A stretch of DNA of 64,000 bases, taken from contig JAFXZI010000003.1 in NCBI GenBank assembly GCA_017541325.1, forward strand, positions 1 through 64,000, in the 5' to 3' direction. Source of the DNA: Bacilli bacterium. Its GTDB lineage: Bacteria > Bacillota_I > Bacilli_A > RF39 > UBA660. Made by a program: the position numbers and the translations under genes. Shown here in pieces: positions 1-9,243 of this stretch; positions within the stretch are counted from its first letter, which is position 1, and each line of letters opens with the position of its first letter. Under the pieces are notes generated by a model. The model was not told the origin of the DNA and made no database searches. It saw only the letters and a program-made list of their open reading frames with translations.

Positions 1-11
1 ACATCGGCCAT
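1..11 (-). CDS. Start of an unidentified minus-strand gene (5' tip only)
   Basis: Read on the minus strand, a good ribosome binding site (AAGGAGTGAG) precedes ATG GCC GAT, so a gene seems to begin at position 11 and run off the window edge. Only Met-Ala-Asp is visible, so the product cannot be named. In many Bacillota prfB follows secA, but nothing here confirms that. Confidence 0.45.
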
Positions 12-42
12 AATGTTCTCACTCCTTTTCTTTGCTAAGGAC

Positions 43-80
43 GAAAAAAGAACAGACAACAATATGCCTGTTCTTTATGT
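43..80 (-). terminator. Rho-independent terminator between secA and the edge gene
   Basis: On the minus strand AAAGAACAG and CTGTTCTTT form a 9-bp stem around a 12-nt loop, followed by a T run. It lies downstream of secA and upstream of the gene starting at position 11, so secA transcripts probably end here. Confidence 0.7.
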
Positions 81-230
81 GAACATTTTAACCAATTTGT
101 TCGCATGGCTTAAATATCTATTTTTCCCTTATTTTATAAGGCTTTTTAAAGATTGAATAATCTCAAAATTTTTTTTATGCGAACTTTTTGCGAACATTTA
201 CCATTTTAAGTAGTGGATTTTGCGAACATT
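79..230. repeat. Cluster of TGCGAAC / GTTCGCA repeats
   Basis: TGCGAAC occurs at 178-184, 189-195 and 221-227, the last two extended to TGCGAACATT. The inverse GTTCGCA is at 99-105, a related GTGAACATTT at 79-88 and AATGTTCTCA at 12-21. Two direct copies are 11 bp apart. Such clustering of a G/C-containing word in AT-rich intergenic DNA suggests a protein-binding region for the edge gene. The core resembles half of the Bacillus LexA box (CGAAC), but the N4-spaced inverted arrangement is missing, so the regulator is unknown. Confidence 0.4.
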
Positions 231-255
231 ATCACTCGCAAACCCTTATTTTATG

Positions 256-2748
256 CTACTTTCCGTGGCATTGTTTATATTTCTTACCACTTCCACATGG
301 ACATGGATCATTACGACCTATTTTCTTACTTCTTACTGGTTCTTGTTTTTTAAGTTCGTCGTCTCCTTTATTAGAGAACTTTCCTTTACTAATTTCTTTT
401 CTTTCAAGATTTTGTGTAATTTGTGCTTTAACTAAGAAATTAGTTACATCTTTATCGATGTTTTGGAACATCTTATCAAACAATTCAAATCCTTCAACAG
501 TATAAGCTCTTAATGGATTTTCTTGTCCATAACTTCTTAAACTAATACCTTCTCTTAAATGAGACATTGTATTAATTTGTTCTGTCCAATATTTATCAAT
601 GATATTAAGTGTTATAACTTTTTCAAATTCTTCTGCGATTGCTAAAGGAACTACACCTATTTTTTCATTATATTCAGTTATTATTTCATTATATATTAAA
701 TCAATAATTTCATTTTCAGATTTCTTTTCAAAATCTTTTAGAGCAAAATCTTTTCTTACTAATGTATTAACATATTCAATTATTTCTTCTAAATCCTCTT
801 TAGTTAATTTTCCTTCAGGATAAACATGGGATTTAACTACATCAGTAATATGATCTTTCATTGTATTTAATACTGTATCATGAATAGATTCATTATCTAG
901 AATTTCATTTCTTCTTTCATACATTATCTTTCTTTGATTATTATTTACATCATCGTATTGAAGTAATTGTTTACGAATATCAAAGTTATTACCCTCAACT
1001 CTAGCTTGAGCTGATTCAATTGATTTAGTAAATGTTTTACTTTTTATTGCTTGAGTATCATCAAAACCTAATGATTGAAGTAATCTCTTAATTCTATCAG
1101 TACCAAATCTTACCATTAAGTCATCTTCCATAGATACATAGAATTGAGTGAATCCTGGATCTCCTTGACGTCCTGAACGTCCACGTAATTGGTTATCAAT
1201 ACGACGAGATTCATGACGTTCTGTACCAAATACACATAGTCCACCAAGTTTTCTTGTTTCTTCTGTTAATTTAATATCTGTACCACGTCCAGCCATATTA
1301 GTAGCGATTGTAACTGCTCCTTTTTCACCAGCTTTAGCGATTATTTCAGCTTCACGAGCATGGTTTTTAGCATTTAATACTTCGTGTGGTATTTTTTTCT
1401 TTCTTAATAGTGAACTAATAAGTTCGTTAGTTTCAATTGCTATAGTACCAACTAGTACTGGTTGTCCTAATTTATGTCTTCTTTCAATTTCATCTATTAA
1501 AGCAGTAAATTTACCTTGTTTAGTTGCATATACTAAATCCGGTTCATCATCACGAATTACTTCTTTATTAGTTGGTATTTGAATAACATACATGTTATAG
1601 ATATTTCTAAATTCTTCTTCTTCAGTTTTTGCAGTACCAGTCATTCCTGATAACTTTTTATACATTCTGAATAAGTTTTGTAATGTAATAGTTGCTAAAG
1701 TCTTAGTTTCTTGTTTAACTGTAACTCCTTCTTTAGCTTCTATTGCTTGATGAAGTCCATCACTGTAAGCACGTCCTTTCATTAGACGTCCTGTAAACTT
1801 ATCTACTATAATGATTTCATCATTTTGAGCTACATAATCAACATCAAGTCTCATTCCATAGTTAGCCTTCAATGCTTGGTTAATACTATGTACTAAATTT
1901 GTTTGATCAGATTCATAAAGATTAGATACTTTAAAGAACTTTTCTGCTTTTTTAACTCCTGATTCAGTAAGTACAACAGTTCTTGTTTTTTCATCTACTG
2001 TATAATCATCTTCATTTGTTAAACTCTTAGCAAATTTATCTGCATCTTGATATACAGAAACACTTTTTAATTCTCCTCCAGAAATAATAAGAGGAGTTCT
2101 AGCTTCATCTATTAAAACAGAGTCAACTTCATCGACGATAGCAAAATTAAGAGTTCTTTGTACCCTGTCTTCTTTCTTTACTACCATGTTATCTCTTAAA
2201 TAATCAAATCCAAGTTCACTATTAGTAGTATACATAATATCAGAGTTATATACTTCTTGTTTTTGTTTTGGAGTTAAATCTCTTAAGTTTACTCCAACAG
2301 TTAAACCAAGTAATCTATGAATATTTCCCATCCAATTAGCATCACGTTGAGCAAGATATTCATTTACTGTGATAATATGTACTCCTTCTCCACTTAAAGC
2401 ATTTAAATATGCTGGTAAAACAGCAGTTAAAGTTTTACCTTCACCTGTTTTCATCTCAGCAATATTTCCTTTATGGATTGCGATAGCACCTAATAATTGT
2501 ACATAATATGGTTTTTCTCCAATAACACGATATGCAGCTTCTCTTGCAGTAGCAAAAGCTTCTACTAATATATCATCTAAGGTTTCCCCATTTTTTAATC
2601 TTTCTTTAAACTCCTCAGTTTTAGCTGCTAATTTCTTATCTGATAATTTAGAATATTCTTTATCTAAAGCTTCTATTTTATCTGCTAAAACAGAGAATTT
2701 TTTTAGTTCTTTGTAATCATGATCGAATAATTTCTTAAAAACGCTCAT
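256..2748 (-). CDS. secA: Preprotein translocase ATPase SecA
   Basis: SecA is the ATP-driven motor that pushes unfolded preproteins through SecYEG. The 830-residue length is typical of Bacillota. Visible features are the Walker A TGEGKT (101-106), the [19 protein letters not shown]-type segment near 205-220, the [11 protein letters not shown] helicase motif near 520, and a C-terminal zinc tail with C816, C818, C827 and H828 that in the family contacts SecB or ribosomes. The start has a good site (GCAGGAGATGATTTA then ATG). It lies downstream of hpf, from which a strong terminator separates it, so it probably has its own promoter in the 114-bp gap. Identification is certain. Confidence 0.98.
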   Translation of the reverse strand: MSVFKKLFDHDYKELKKFSVLADKIEALDKEYSKLSDKKLAAKTEEFKERLKNGETLDDILVEAFATAREAAYRVIGEKPYYVQLLGAIAIHKGNIAEMKTGEGKTLTAVLPAYLNALSGEGVHIITVNEYLAQRDANWMGNIHRLLGLTVGVNLRDLTPKQKQEVYNSDIMYTTNSELGFDYLRDNMVVKKEDRVQRTLNFAIVDEVDSVLIDEARTPLIISGGELKSVSVYQDADKFAKSLTNEDDYTVDEKTRTVVLTESGVKKAEKFFKVSNLYESDQTNLVHSINQALKANYGMRLDVDYVAQNDEIIIVDKFTGRLMKGRAYSDGLHQAIEAKEGVTVKQETKTLATITLQNLFRMYKKLSGMTGTAKTEEEEFRNIYNMYVIQIPTNKEVIRDDEPDLVYATKQGKFTALIDEIERRHKLGQPVLVGTIAIETNELISSLLRKKKIPHEVLNAKNHAREAEIIAKAGEKGAVTIATNMAGRGTDIKLTEETRKLGGLCVFGTERHESRRIDNQLRGRSGRQGDPGFTQFYVSMEDDLMVRFGTDRIKRLLQSLGFDDTQAIKSKTFTKSIESAQARVEGNNFDIRKQLLQYDDVNNNQRKIMYERRNEILDNESIHDTVLNTMKDHITDVVKSHVYPEGKLTKEDLEEIIEYVNTLVRKDFALKDFEKKSENEIIDLIYNEIITEYNEKIGVVPLAIAEEFEKVITLNIIDKYWTEQINTMSHLREGISLRSYGQENPLRAYTVEGFELFDKMFQNIDKDVTNFLVKAQITQNLERKEISKGKFSNKGDDELKKQEPVRSKKIGRNDPCPCGSGKKYKQCHGK

Positions 2749-2821
2749 TAAATCATCTCCTGCACTTAATATTTTATCAAATAAACCTTTATAATCAAAG
2801 CATTTTTTACGGTTTTATACA

Positions 2822-2852
2822 TAAAAAGACCTTAGTTATGATACTAAGGTCA
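2822..2852 (-). terminator. Terminator of hpf
   Basis: On the minus strand GACCTTAGT and ACTAAGGTC form a 9-bp stem with a 6-nt loop followed by TTTTT. It begins just after the hpf stop codon and ends that transcript before secA. Confidence 0.85.
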
Positions 2853-2862
2853 AATATATAAA

Positions 2863-3414
2863 TTATAAAGTTTCAATGATACCGTATTGGTTATCTTTTC
2901 TTTTATATACAAGGGTTGGTTTCATAGTATCTTGATTTTTAAACAAATAGAAATCATGCCCTAATAATTCCATTTGAAGAATAGCTTCTTCTTCACTCAT
3001 AGGTTTTGCTTCTATTGTTTTTCTTTTAACTATTTTAAATTTATCTTCATCATCCTCTTCATCATCTATTTCTTCAATTACATTCATAGCAAAATTACGT
3101 TCATTCTTGTAATTCTTAATAGATTGAGATTGTAATTTAGTTTTATTCTTTCTTATTTGTCTTTCAATGTTATTAACAAGTACATCTACTGCTGCATAAA
3201 CATCATCTTGTTTTTCCTCAGCTCGTAAAATAAAGTTCTTTAAAGGAATTGTAACTTCTACCTTTTGTCCATCTTTCAAAATTCTGACTAGAACCTTTGC
3301 CTCTACTTCTTCTGGGCTATCTAGATATCTATCGATTTTCTCTAGTTTCTCTTCAATATAGTTCTTAATTGCCTCAGTAATTTCTACTTTATCTCCTCTT
3401 ATAGAAATCTTCAT
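2863..3414 (-). CDS. hpf: Ribosome hibernation promoting factor, long form
   Basis: This 183-residue protein is a long-form HPF (YvyD/RaiA family). The N-terminal beta-alpha-beta domain (about 1-105, starting MKISIRGDKVEITEAIKNY) binds the decoding region of idle 30S subunits. An acidic linker (about 110-130) leads to the C-terminal dimerisation domain (about 130-183, with MSEEEAILQMELLGHDFYLF), which joins two 70S ribosomes into 100S dimers. An AGGAGGAG element precedes the ATG at slightly long spacing. It stands alone between the tagO-like gene and secA and is followed by its own terminator. hpf next to secA is a common Bacillota arrangement. Confidence 0.95.
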   Translation of the reverse strand: MKISIRGDKVEITEAIKNYIEEKLEKIDRYLDSPEEVEAKVLVRILKDGQKVEVTIPLKNFILRAEEKQDDVYAAVDVLVNNIERQIRKNKTKLQSQSIKNYKNERNFAMNVIEEIDDEEDDEDKFKIVKRKTIEAKPMSEEEAILQMELLGHDFYLFKNQDTMKPTLVYKRKDNQYGIIETL

Positions 3415-3455
3415 TTTTACATCATCTCCTCCTACTTATATAATAGCACATCAGA

Positions 3456-3482
3456 ATAAAAAAAACTACCTAAGTAGTTTTT
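3456..3482 (-). terminator. Terminator overlapping the tagO-like stop codon
   Basis: On the minus strand AAACTAC (3'-side coordinates 3474-3480) pairs with GTAGTTT (3463-3469), followed by a run of eight T. The TAG stop of the tagO-like gene lies within the hairpin loop. Confidence 0.8.
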
Positions 3483-4564
3483 CTATGTAAAATCTTATTT
3501 TCAAATTTTTTTGTTTTTTCAGCTATAGTAGGACTAATAATACTAGTATGTAGAACAAACCATAATACAAGTAACATTAATACTAAATAAATAATAATTC
3601 CTACTTTTTGTCCTCTAATATTATAAACAATAGATGCAGCAGAGAAAAGTAAATCTATTCCATATACTACAAGAACTGTTTTTCTTTGAGAAAAATTCAT
3701 TTTTAATAATTGATGGTGCATATGATCTTTATCACCTTCATATATCTTTTTATGCTTTATAACACGTCTAATTATTGCAAAAGCAGTATCAAGTATTGGT
3801 ATTGATAAAGTAATTAAAGGGACTATTATAGATGTAAGCATTGCACCTTTAAATCCTAAAAGAGAAATAACTGCGATCATATATCCCATAAATGTTGCAC
3901 CAGTTTCACCAGCAAAAGTTTTAGCAGGATTAAAGTTATATAGTAAAAATCCTAGTGTAGAACCTAACATAATATAAGTAAGAGTTATCTCTAGTGTTCC
4001 ATATTTACCTTGCAGAAAAGCAATTATTCCAATTGTTAGATAAAATATTCCGGTAATACCTCCACTTAATCCATCAAGTCCATCTATAAGTCTAATTATA
4101 TTTATACATCCTAATATAAATATCAAAGTAATTGGATAAGCAAATAATCCAAAGTTCCATGTTATTCCAAAGAAAGATATCTTACTTAATAGAATTCCTC
4201 CATAGAACATTACTATTAAAGCAGCACTTGCTTGTCCTAATAGCTGTTCCTTGGCTTTTAATTCATTAATATCATCAATCATACCAGTAAATATTATGAA
4301 AAAACTTCCCATAAGAATAGCATTCATTTGAACACTATGGACTCCAAATAGCATATAACCTATTAAGAAACTTATATATATAGCCATACCACCAAATTTT
4401 GGTGTTGTCTTTTTATGAATATGTCTATGTTCTTGTTCTTCTCTTGGTTTATCAAGAGCTCCTATATGATAAGCAATTTTTATTATTAAAGGCATTATAA
4501 CTGCTGATATTGAAAAAGTAGTTAAAACTATTAATATTGCTCTAATTAAATATTCAACTGACAT
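3470..4564 (-). CDS. tagO: Undecaprenyl-phosphate GlcNAc-1-phosphate transferase, TagO/WecA family
   Basis: A polytopic membrane enzyme of the MraY/WecA glycosyltransferase-4 family, with about ten hydrophobic segments over 364 residues. It should transfer a sugar-1-phosphate from a UDP-sugar to undecaprenyl phosphate, starting wall teichoic acid or another surface glycan. Diagnostic pieces are KFGGMAIY near 57, the DD pair in GMIDDINELK, RLIDGLDGLSGG near 160, AGETGATFMGY near 220 and the histidine motif DHMHHQLL near 284, which points to TagO/WecA rather than MraY. The start has a GAGGTGGG site. It is probably monocistronic, with terminators on both sides. The actual sugar and polymer are inferred. 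Confidence 0.88.
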   Translation of the reverse strand: MSVEYLIRAILIVLTTFSISAVIMPLIIKIAYHIGALDKPREEQEHRHIHKKTTPKFGGMAIYISFLIGYMLFGVHSVQMNAILMGSFFIIFTGMIDDINELKAKEQLLGQASAALIVMFYGGILLSKISFFGITWNFGLFAYPITLIFILGCINIIRLIDGLDGLSGGITGIFYLTIGIIAFLQGKYGTLEITLTYIMLGSTLGFLLYNFNPAKTFAGETGATFMGYMIAVISLLGFKGAMLTSIIVPLITLSIPILDTAFAIIRRVIKHKKIYEGDKDHMHHQLLKMNFSQRKTVLVVYGIDLLFSAASIVYNIRGQKVGIIIYLVLMLLVLWFVLHTSIISPTIAEKTKKFENKILHRKTT

Positions 4565-4603
4565 AATCCCACCTCAAATTAATTATATAATATTTTTATA
4601 TAG

Positions 4604-4636
4604 AAGTAAAAGAAGACTACTAAATTTTAGTAGTCT
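4604..4636 (-). terminator. Terminator of rpiB
   Basis: On the minus strand GACTACTAAA and TTTAGTAGTC pair closely, followed by a T-rich tract. The rpiB stop codon lies inside the stem. Confidence 0.75.
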
Positions 4637-5066
4637 CTTCATATTCTTTTATTTCATTTATTCTTCTAATATATCTATCATTAGGTTCAAATGGAGTATT
4701 TAAAAACTTATCAATTATTTCTATAGCCTTAGAGAAATCTATTGATCCATTTAAAGCTATGACGTTAGCATCATTATCTTTTCTAGTTAAATAAGCATCA
4801 TCTATACTATCTACTTTAGCACATCTAATTCCTTTTACTTTATTACAAGCAATACTAATCCCTATTCCACTTCCACAAATAGCAATACCTAAATCAACTT
4901 CTTTATTTGCTACAGTTTCTCCTAGTTTGATTCCATAAATAGGATAGTCAGCAGCATCTTCATTATTAGTACCTAAATCTAATATTTCATATTTATCTTT
5001 TAAATAATCAATTATTTTCCCTTTTAATACAAATCCTCTATGATCACTAGCAATTGCTATCTTCAT
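4620..5066 (-). CDS. rpiB: Ribose-5-phosphate isomerase B
   Basis: RpiB interconverts ribose-5-phosphate and ribulose-5-phosphate in the pentose phosphate pathway. The protein has the usual size (148 residues). It shows the N-terminal SDHRG (7-11), the catalytic-cysteine segment CGSGIGI (64-70), and the DAYLTRKDNDANVIALN block near 90-106 that lines the active site. The start has a GAGGTGATTAT site. Terminators lie on both sides, so it seems to be a single-gene unit. The related LacAB galactose-6-phosphate isomerases are an alternative, but the CGSG motif and lack of lac genes favour RpiB. Confidence 0.92.
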   Translation of the reverse strand: MKIAIASDHRGFVLKGKIIDYLKDKYEILDLGTNNEDAADYPIYGIKLGETVANKEVDLGIAICGSGIGISIACNKVKGIRCAKVDSIDDAYLTRKDNDANVIALNGSIDFSKAIEIIDKFLNTPFEPNDRYIRRINEIKEYEETTKI

Positions 5067-5091
5067 ATAATCACCTCATAAGATAATTATA

Positions 5092-5124
5092 CAAAAAAAA
5101 TAAGAGATTCGCATCTCTTATTCA
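5092..5124 (-). terminator. Terminator of rpmE
   Basis: AATAAGAGAT (5099-5108) and ATCTCTTATT (5113-5122) form a perfect 10-bp stem with a 4-nt loop. On the minus strand it is followed by a T run. Confidence 0.9.
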
Positions 5125-5330
5125 CTAGTTTTATCAAAACCGTATTTTTTATTAAACTTATCAACCTTTCCTGCATGAGAAGTTCTACTTTGTTTTCCTG
5201 TATAGAATGGATGACATTTAGAACATACTTCAACTCTCATTTCATCTTTAGTTGATCTTACTGTGAAAGTTTCTCCACAAGCACAAGTTACTTTTGTATC
5301 TTTATATTCTGGATGAATTCCTGCTTTCAT
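5118..5330 (-). CDS. rpmE: 50S ribosomal protein L31, zinc-binding type
   Basis: L31 bridges the ribosomal subunits. I place the start at the ATG at 5330 ([10 protein letters not shown]), because AAGGAG lies at the right distance upstream. The longer frame to 5366 would put that site inside the gene. The resulting 70-residue protein keeps the family landmarks: CACGETFTV, then [12 protein letters not shown]. The cysteines mark the zinc-binding (C+) form rather than the zinc-independent paralog used under zinc starvation. No zinc-dependent operator is recognised. Confidence 0.95.
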   Translation of the reverse strand: MKAGIHPEYKDTKVTCACGETFTVRSTKDEMRVEVCSKCHPFYTGKQSRTSHAGKVDKFNKKYGFDKTSE

Positions 5331-5420
5331 ATTATTTCTCCTTCCCGCCATGACAACATTTGTCATAGAAAATTCAAATTGCTTTTATAATATAGCAAAT
5401 TATTATTCTTTTTGCAAGTA

Positions 5421-6683
5421 TTAATCTTCTACTTCAACTCTTTTAATAGATGCTCCTACATCAGATAACTTTTCTACTATATTTTCATATCCTCTTAAAA
5501 TATGATTGATATTTGTAATCGTAGTTTTTCCTTCAGCAATAATTGCTGCGGCAACCATAGTAGCACCTGCACGTAAATCTGTTGCTTCAACTATAGTACC
5601 ATATAATTTAGTTGGTCCATGAATAAACGCTTTCATACCAGATACATCTATATTTGCACCCATATTTACTAAATGAGGTACATGCATAAATCTATTTTCC
5701 CAAATTGTTTCAGTAATCTTAGAATCTCCTTCTGCTTGAGTCATAAGAACTGAGAATGGTTGTTGTAGATCTGTTGGGAATCCTGGATATGGTAATGTTT
5801 TTATAACAACCGGTTTATATTTTTCTGGTTTATTAACGATTACATAATCATCTCCAACATCTAATTCAACATTCATTTCTTCTAAAGTAGATATTAATGC
5901 TTCTAAATGTTTTGGAATTACATTATCTATTTTTAAATAATTACCTGCAACAGCACCAATAATCATATAAGTACCAGCTTCAATTCTATCTGGTATTATT
6001 TCATGACTACATCCATGTAATTTATCTACTCCTGTTATTTTTATTAAATTTGTTCCAGCTCCTTCAATTTTAGCTCCCATACTGTTAAGTAACATAGCAA
6101 CATCTACTATTTCAGGTTCTTTAGCAGCATTTTCAATTCTAGTTACTCCTTTTGCTTTTACAGCAGCTAACATAATATTAATAGTTGCACCTACAGATGC
6201 TATATCTAGATAAATATCAGCACCTTTTAATTCTTTTGCATCAACTATATATTTTTTTCCAATATTAGTAACAACACCACCTAAAGCTTCAAATCCTTTT
6301 AAATGTAAATTAATTGGTCTTTCCCCAATAGAACATCCTCCTGGGAAAAATAACTCTGCATGTTTATATTTTCCAAGCATTGCACCCATAAAATAATAAG
6401 ATGCTCTAAGTTTTTTAGCAAATTCTTCTGGAATTTCTTTATTAGTAACATTAGTTGAATCTATTACCATACTTTCTGTACTTCTTTCAACATCAGCACC
6501 AATAAATGCTAAAATATCTGTTAATGAATCCGTATCTTTAATTTCAGGAACATTTAATAATGTTACTGCTCCTTCGTCTGAAAGAATTGATGCTGGTATT
6601 AAGGCAACACTACTGTTTTTTGCACCACTGATTCTAATTGTACCTTTAAGACTTTTTCCGCCTTCTATTTCTAATACTTCCAT
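5421..6683 (-). CDS. murA: UDP-N-acetylglucosamine 1-carboxyvinyltransferase MurA
   Basis: MurA transfers enolpyruvate from phosphoenolpyruvate to UDP-GlcNAc, the first committed step of peptidoglycan synthesis and the target of fosfomycin. The 420-residue protein has the inside-out alpha/beta barrel motifs: ISGAKNSS (18-25, with the conserved Lys22-Asn23) and the catalytic loop PGGCSIGERP, in which C117 is the nucleophile. Presence of that cysteine predicts the fosfomycin-sensitive type. The start follows AGGAGGAATT. A convincing promoter lies upstream. Bacillota often carry two paralogs (MurAA, MurAB), and which one this is cannot be told. Confidence 0.95.
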   Translation of the reverse strand: MEVLEIEGGKSLKGTIRISGAKNSSVALIPASILSDEGAVTLLNVPEIKDTDSLTDILAFIGADVERSTESMVIDSTNVTNKEIPEEFAKKLRASYYFMGAMLGKYKHAELFFPGGCSIGERPINLHLKGFEALGGVVTNIGKKYIVDAKELKGADIYLDIASVGATINIMLAAVKAKGVTRIENAAKEPEIVDVAMLLNSMGAKIEGAGTNLIKITGVDKLHGCSHEIIPDRIEAGTYMIIGAVAGNYLKIDNVIPKHLEALISTLEEMNVELDVGDDYVIVNKPEKYKPVVIKTLPYPGFPTDLQQPFSVLMTQAEGDSKITETIWENRFMHVPHLVNMGANIDVSGMKAFIHGPTKLYGTIVEATDLRAGATMVAAAIIAEGKTTITNINHILRGYENIVEKLSDVGASIKRVEVED

Positions 6684-6721
6684 AATTCCTCCTAATTTTT
6701 ATAAAAGTTCTTTCTTCTTTA

Positions 6722-6750
6722 ATTGTAGCAATTATTAGTAATAATATCAA
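6722..6750 (-). promoter_or_regulatory. Predicted murA promoter
   Basis: On the minus strand TTGATA (6750-6745) and TACAAT (6727-6722) are 17 bp apart, close to the sigma-A consensus, about 40 bp before the murA start. Confidence 0.65.
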
Positions 6751-6772
6751 TTAAATACAATAAAAGAATTAT

Positions 6773-7591
6773 CTAATTATAGATAAAAATCATTCTATCT
6801 CTATTAGATAAATCTTTTAAACATTCGATATTTGCATCTGGTAAAAATTTATTAACTAATGCTGTAATACTATCTTTTTGTAAATCACCTATTTCAAAAG
6901 CTATTAAATAATCGTCTTTTAAATTTTTCTTAATATCACTTAATATTTTAATATAGCAATCTAGTCCTTCTTTTCCAGCAAATAACGCTATATGAGGTTC
7001 ATTATCTCTTACTATATCTTCTATTTCTTCATCAGTTCTGATGTATGGTGGATTTGATATTATTACATCATACTTTTTATCAATATTTTCTAACATATCA
7101 TTATGAATAATATTAACTTCTAATCCTAGATTTTCAGAATTAGTTTTAGCAACATCTAAAGCATCAGTACTAATATCTAGTAAATCTATTTCTGCATTAG
7201 GAAGCTCTTTTTTCAAAGTAAGACCTATTGCTCCACTCCCTGTTCCTAAATCTATAATAGATATTTCTTTGTTTCCAAATTTGTTTTTAATTCTTTTAAT
7301 TGTTTCTTCTACTAATTGTTCTGTTTCAAATCTTGGAATAAGTACTCTTTCATCAACATTTAACTTATTACCATAGAAATTTACATTTCCAATAATATAC
7401 TGAATTGGTCTACCTTCTCTAAGTTCTGATACTCTTCTTTTATATTCATATACAATAGAGTCTTCTATTTCTTTATCTAGAATCATAAATAATTCTAAAG
7501 AATTCATATCTAGTAAATCTGCAAGTAACATTTTAGCTAAATCTGAATGAACTTTACTTTTTCCATAAGCAATTAAATCATCAACTGTCAT
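6773..7591 (-). CDS. prmC: Release factor glutamine N5-methyltransferase PrmC
   Basis: PrmC (HemK) methylates the glutamine of the GGQ motif in release factors and acts on the product of the gene it follows, prfA. Starting at the ATG at 7591 ([11 protein letters not shown]) gives 272 residues. AGGA lies 8 nt upstream, whereas the upstream TTG at 7606 has no site. An N-terminal helical domain recognises the release factor. The methyltransferase domain has the SAM loop GTGSGAIG (116-123) and the catalytic NPPY (180-183). It overlaps the prfA stop by 11 nt, so translation is probably coupled. Confidence 0.96.
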   Translation of the reverse strand: MTVDDLIAYGKSKVHSDLAKMLLADLLDMNSLELFMILDKEIEDSIVYEYKRRVSELREGRPIQYIIGNVNFYGNKLNVDERVLIPRFETEQLVEETIKRIKNKFGNKEISIIDLGTGSGAIGLTLKKELPNAEIDLLDISTDALDVAKTNSENLGLEVNIIHNDMLENIDKKYDVIISNPPYIRTDEEIEDIVRDNEPHIALFAGKEGLDCYIKILSDIKKNLKDDYLIAFEIGDLQKDSITALVNKFLPDANIECLKDLSNRDRMIFIYN

Positions 7592-8648
7592 TTTCTGTTC
7601 CTGCAAGTTTCATTTTCATATCTTCATTAATTAATGCTTCAATTATATCTTCTAAATCTCCATTCATTACACTGTCTAGATTGTTAGTAGTAAATCCTAT
7701 ACGATGATCTGTTACTCTGTTTTGAGGATAATTATATGTTCTTATTTTTTCTGCTCTATCTCCAGTTCCTATCTTTGTTCTTCTTTCACTGCCAACTTCT
7801 GCTTCTTGGCGCTCTAATTCTGCTTGATAAAGTCTTGCTTTTAATACTTTCATAGCTTGTTCTTTATTTTGAATTTGACTTCTTTCATTTTGACAAGTAA
7901 CTACAGTATTTGTAGGTAAATGTGTAATTCTTACTGCAGATGGTGTAGTATTTACTCCTTGTCCACCATGTCCGCTAGCACAATAAACATCTATTCTTAA
8001 ATCATTAGGATTAATATCTATATCTACATCTTCTACTTCAGGCATAACAAGAACTGTTGCAGTTGATGTTTGAAGTCTACCATTTGATTCCGTTACTGGT
8101 ACTCTTTGAACTCTATGAGATCCATTTTCATATTTTAATTTAGAATATACATTTGAACCCTTTATCATAAATTCTATTTGAGAAAAACCTCCAGCAGTAC
8201 CTTCTTCATAATCTATTACTTCTGTTTTAAATCCTTCTCTTTCAGCATATCTTGTATACATTCTATATAAGTCTCCAGCAAAGATATTTGCTTCATCTCC
8301 ACCAGCTGCACCTCTTATTTCCATAATAATATTCTTTCCATCATTAGGATCTTTTGGTACTAATAACATTTCTAATTTCTTTTCTAACTTATCATGTTCC
8401 TCATTTAAACTATCTAGTTCCATTTTAGCCATTTCAGCTAATTCTGGATCTTTTAACAATTCTTTTGTATCAGTAATACTTGTTTTTACTTCTTTATATC
8501 TATTATAAGTATCTACTGTCTCTTTAAGTTCTGCTATTTCTTTAGATAGAGCTGTTGTTTTTTGAACATTACTTAAATTAGCTGGATCTAATAATTCTTT
8601 ATTTAAGTCTTCATATCTTTTACTTATTATTTCTAAACGTTCTATCAT
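7581..8648 (-). CDS. prfA: Peptide chain release factor 1
   Basis: RF1 recognises UAA and UAG and triggers peptide release. I choose the ATG at 8648 ([15 protein letters not shown], 355 residues). It has an upstream AAGGG site, and a longer frame to 8684 would begin inside the predicted promoter. The codon-recognition tripeptide is PVT (184-186), which marks RF1 rather than RF2. The catalytic GGQ is in SGHGGQGVN (228-230). The coupled downstream prmC modifies this glutamine. The gene itself ends in TGA. Confidence 0.97.
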   Translation of the reverse strand: MIERLEIISKRYEDLNKELLDPANLSNVQKTTALSKEIAELKETVDTYNRYKEVKTSITDTKELLKDPELAEMAKMELDSLNEEHDKLEKKLEMLLVPKDPNDGKNIIMEIRGAAGGDEANIFAGDLYRMYTRYAEREGFKTEVIDYEEGTAGGFSQIEFMIKGSNVYSKLKYENGSHRVQRVPVTESNGRLQTSTATVLVMPEVEDVDIDINPNDLRIDVYCASGHGGQGVNTTPSAVRITHLPTNTVVTCQNERSQIQNKEQAMKVLKARLYQAELERQEAEVGSERRTKIGTGDRAEKIRTYNYPQNRVTDHRIGFTTNNLDSVMNGDLEDIIEALINEDMKMKLAGTENDS

Positions 8649-8670
8649 TGGTCTCATTCCCTTCGTCGTT

Positions 8671-8679
8671 ATTATAACA
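8671..8679 (-). promoter_or_regulatory. Extended -10 promoter of prfA-prmC
   Basis: On the minus strand TGTTATAAT gives a perfect -10 (8676-8671) with the TG extension. No clear -35 is visible. It lies just upstream of the chosen prfA start. Confidence 0.6.
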
Positions 8680-8702
8680 TACATAAATACATAGAAAAAG
8701 AA

Positions 8703-9161
8703 CTATTCTTCTAGTTCCATTTCATCTTCATCAATAATAACTAAATCTTTATAATCATCATCTGAATCATCAAAATCATCATCATTAACAGTTGAATCAA
8801 AATTGTCTTCATCTTCCTCTTCTTCTTCTTCGATTTCATCTGTAGACTCTTCTAATTCTTCTTCATCTTCTTCATCTAGTTCTTCTTCATCAATATCTAT
8901 TTTTACTTTATCAGATGCATATTTTTCTTTTAAATCCCAATTACCATCATCTAATAAAATAAATCTTTTATCAGTTGTTAGCGTTGTATAGTAATCTCCT
9001 ATTTTATTTTCATAAAAACTTTTAGGTAGCTCTAGAGAATCTGTAATCTTTTTGAATAAATCAGCAGTATTCATTGGACCAAATTCCTTAATAAGCATAT
9101 ATGTAATATCTTTATGTGAATATAATTCTAATTCTTCTTTAGATAAATTGTTAATACTCAT
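8703..9161 (-). CDS. rpoE: RNA polymerase delta subunit RpoE
   Basis: Delta is a small RNA polymerase subunit specific to Gram-positive bacteria that weakens nonspecific nucleic-acid binding and speeds recycling. The N-terminal HARE-HTH domain (about 1-75, with SHKDITYMLIKEFGPMNTADLF) is followed by a disordered, strongly Asp/Glu-rich tail from about residue 90 to the end at 152, as the family requires. The start has a GGGAGGAATT site. It lies between argS and prfA. The acidic tail produces a Ser-rich antisense frame at 8803-8991, which is an artefact. Confidence 0.93.
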   Translation of the reverse strand: MSINNLSKEELELYSHKDITYMLIKEFGPMNTADLFKKITDSLELPKSFYENKIGDYYTTLTTDKRFILLDDGNWDLKEKYASDKVKIDIDEEELDEEDEEELEESTDEIEEEEEEDEDNFDSTVNDDDFDDSDDDYKDLVIIDEDEMELEE

Positions 9162-9243
9162 ATAATTCCTCCCAAGCAGATAACAATTGATTAATAACCT
9201 TCTAACTTATATCATTTATATAATATAAATGCAATATTTTTAT

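Noticed and set aside
79-105. Possible LexA/SOS box near the left edge
   Set aside because: The Bacillus box needs CGAAC-N4-GTTCG. Here the inverted arms are 12 nt apart or only direct half sites are present.
8803-8991. Ser-rich plus-strand frame opposite rpoE
   Set aside because: It is the antisense of the Asp/Glu-rich delta tail, whose codons give Ser/Phe strings. It has no ribosome binding site.
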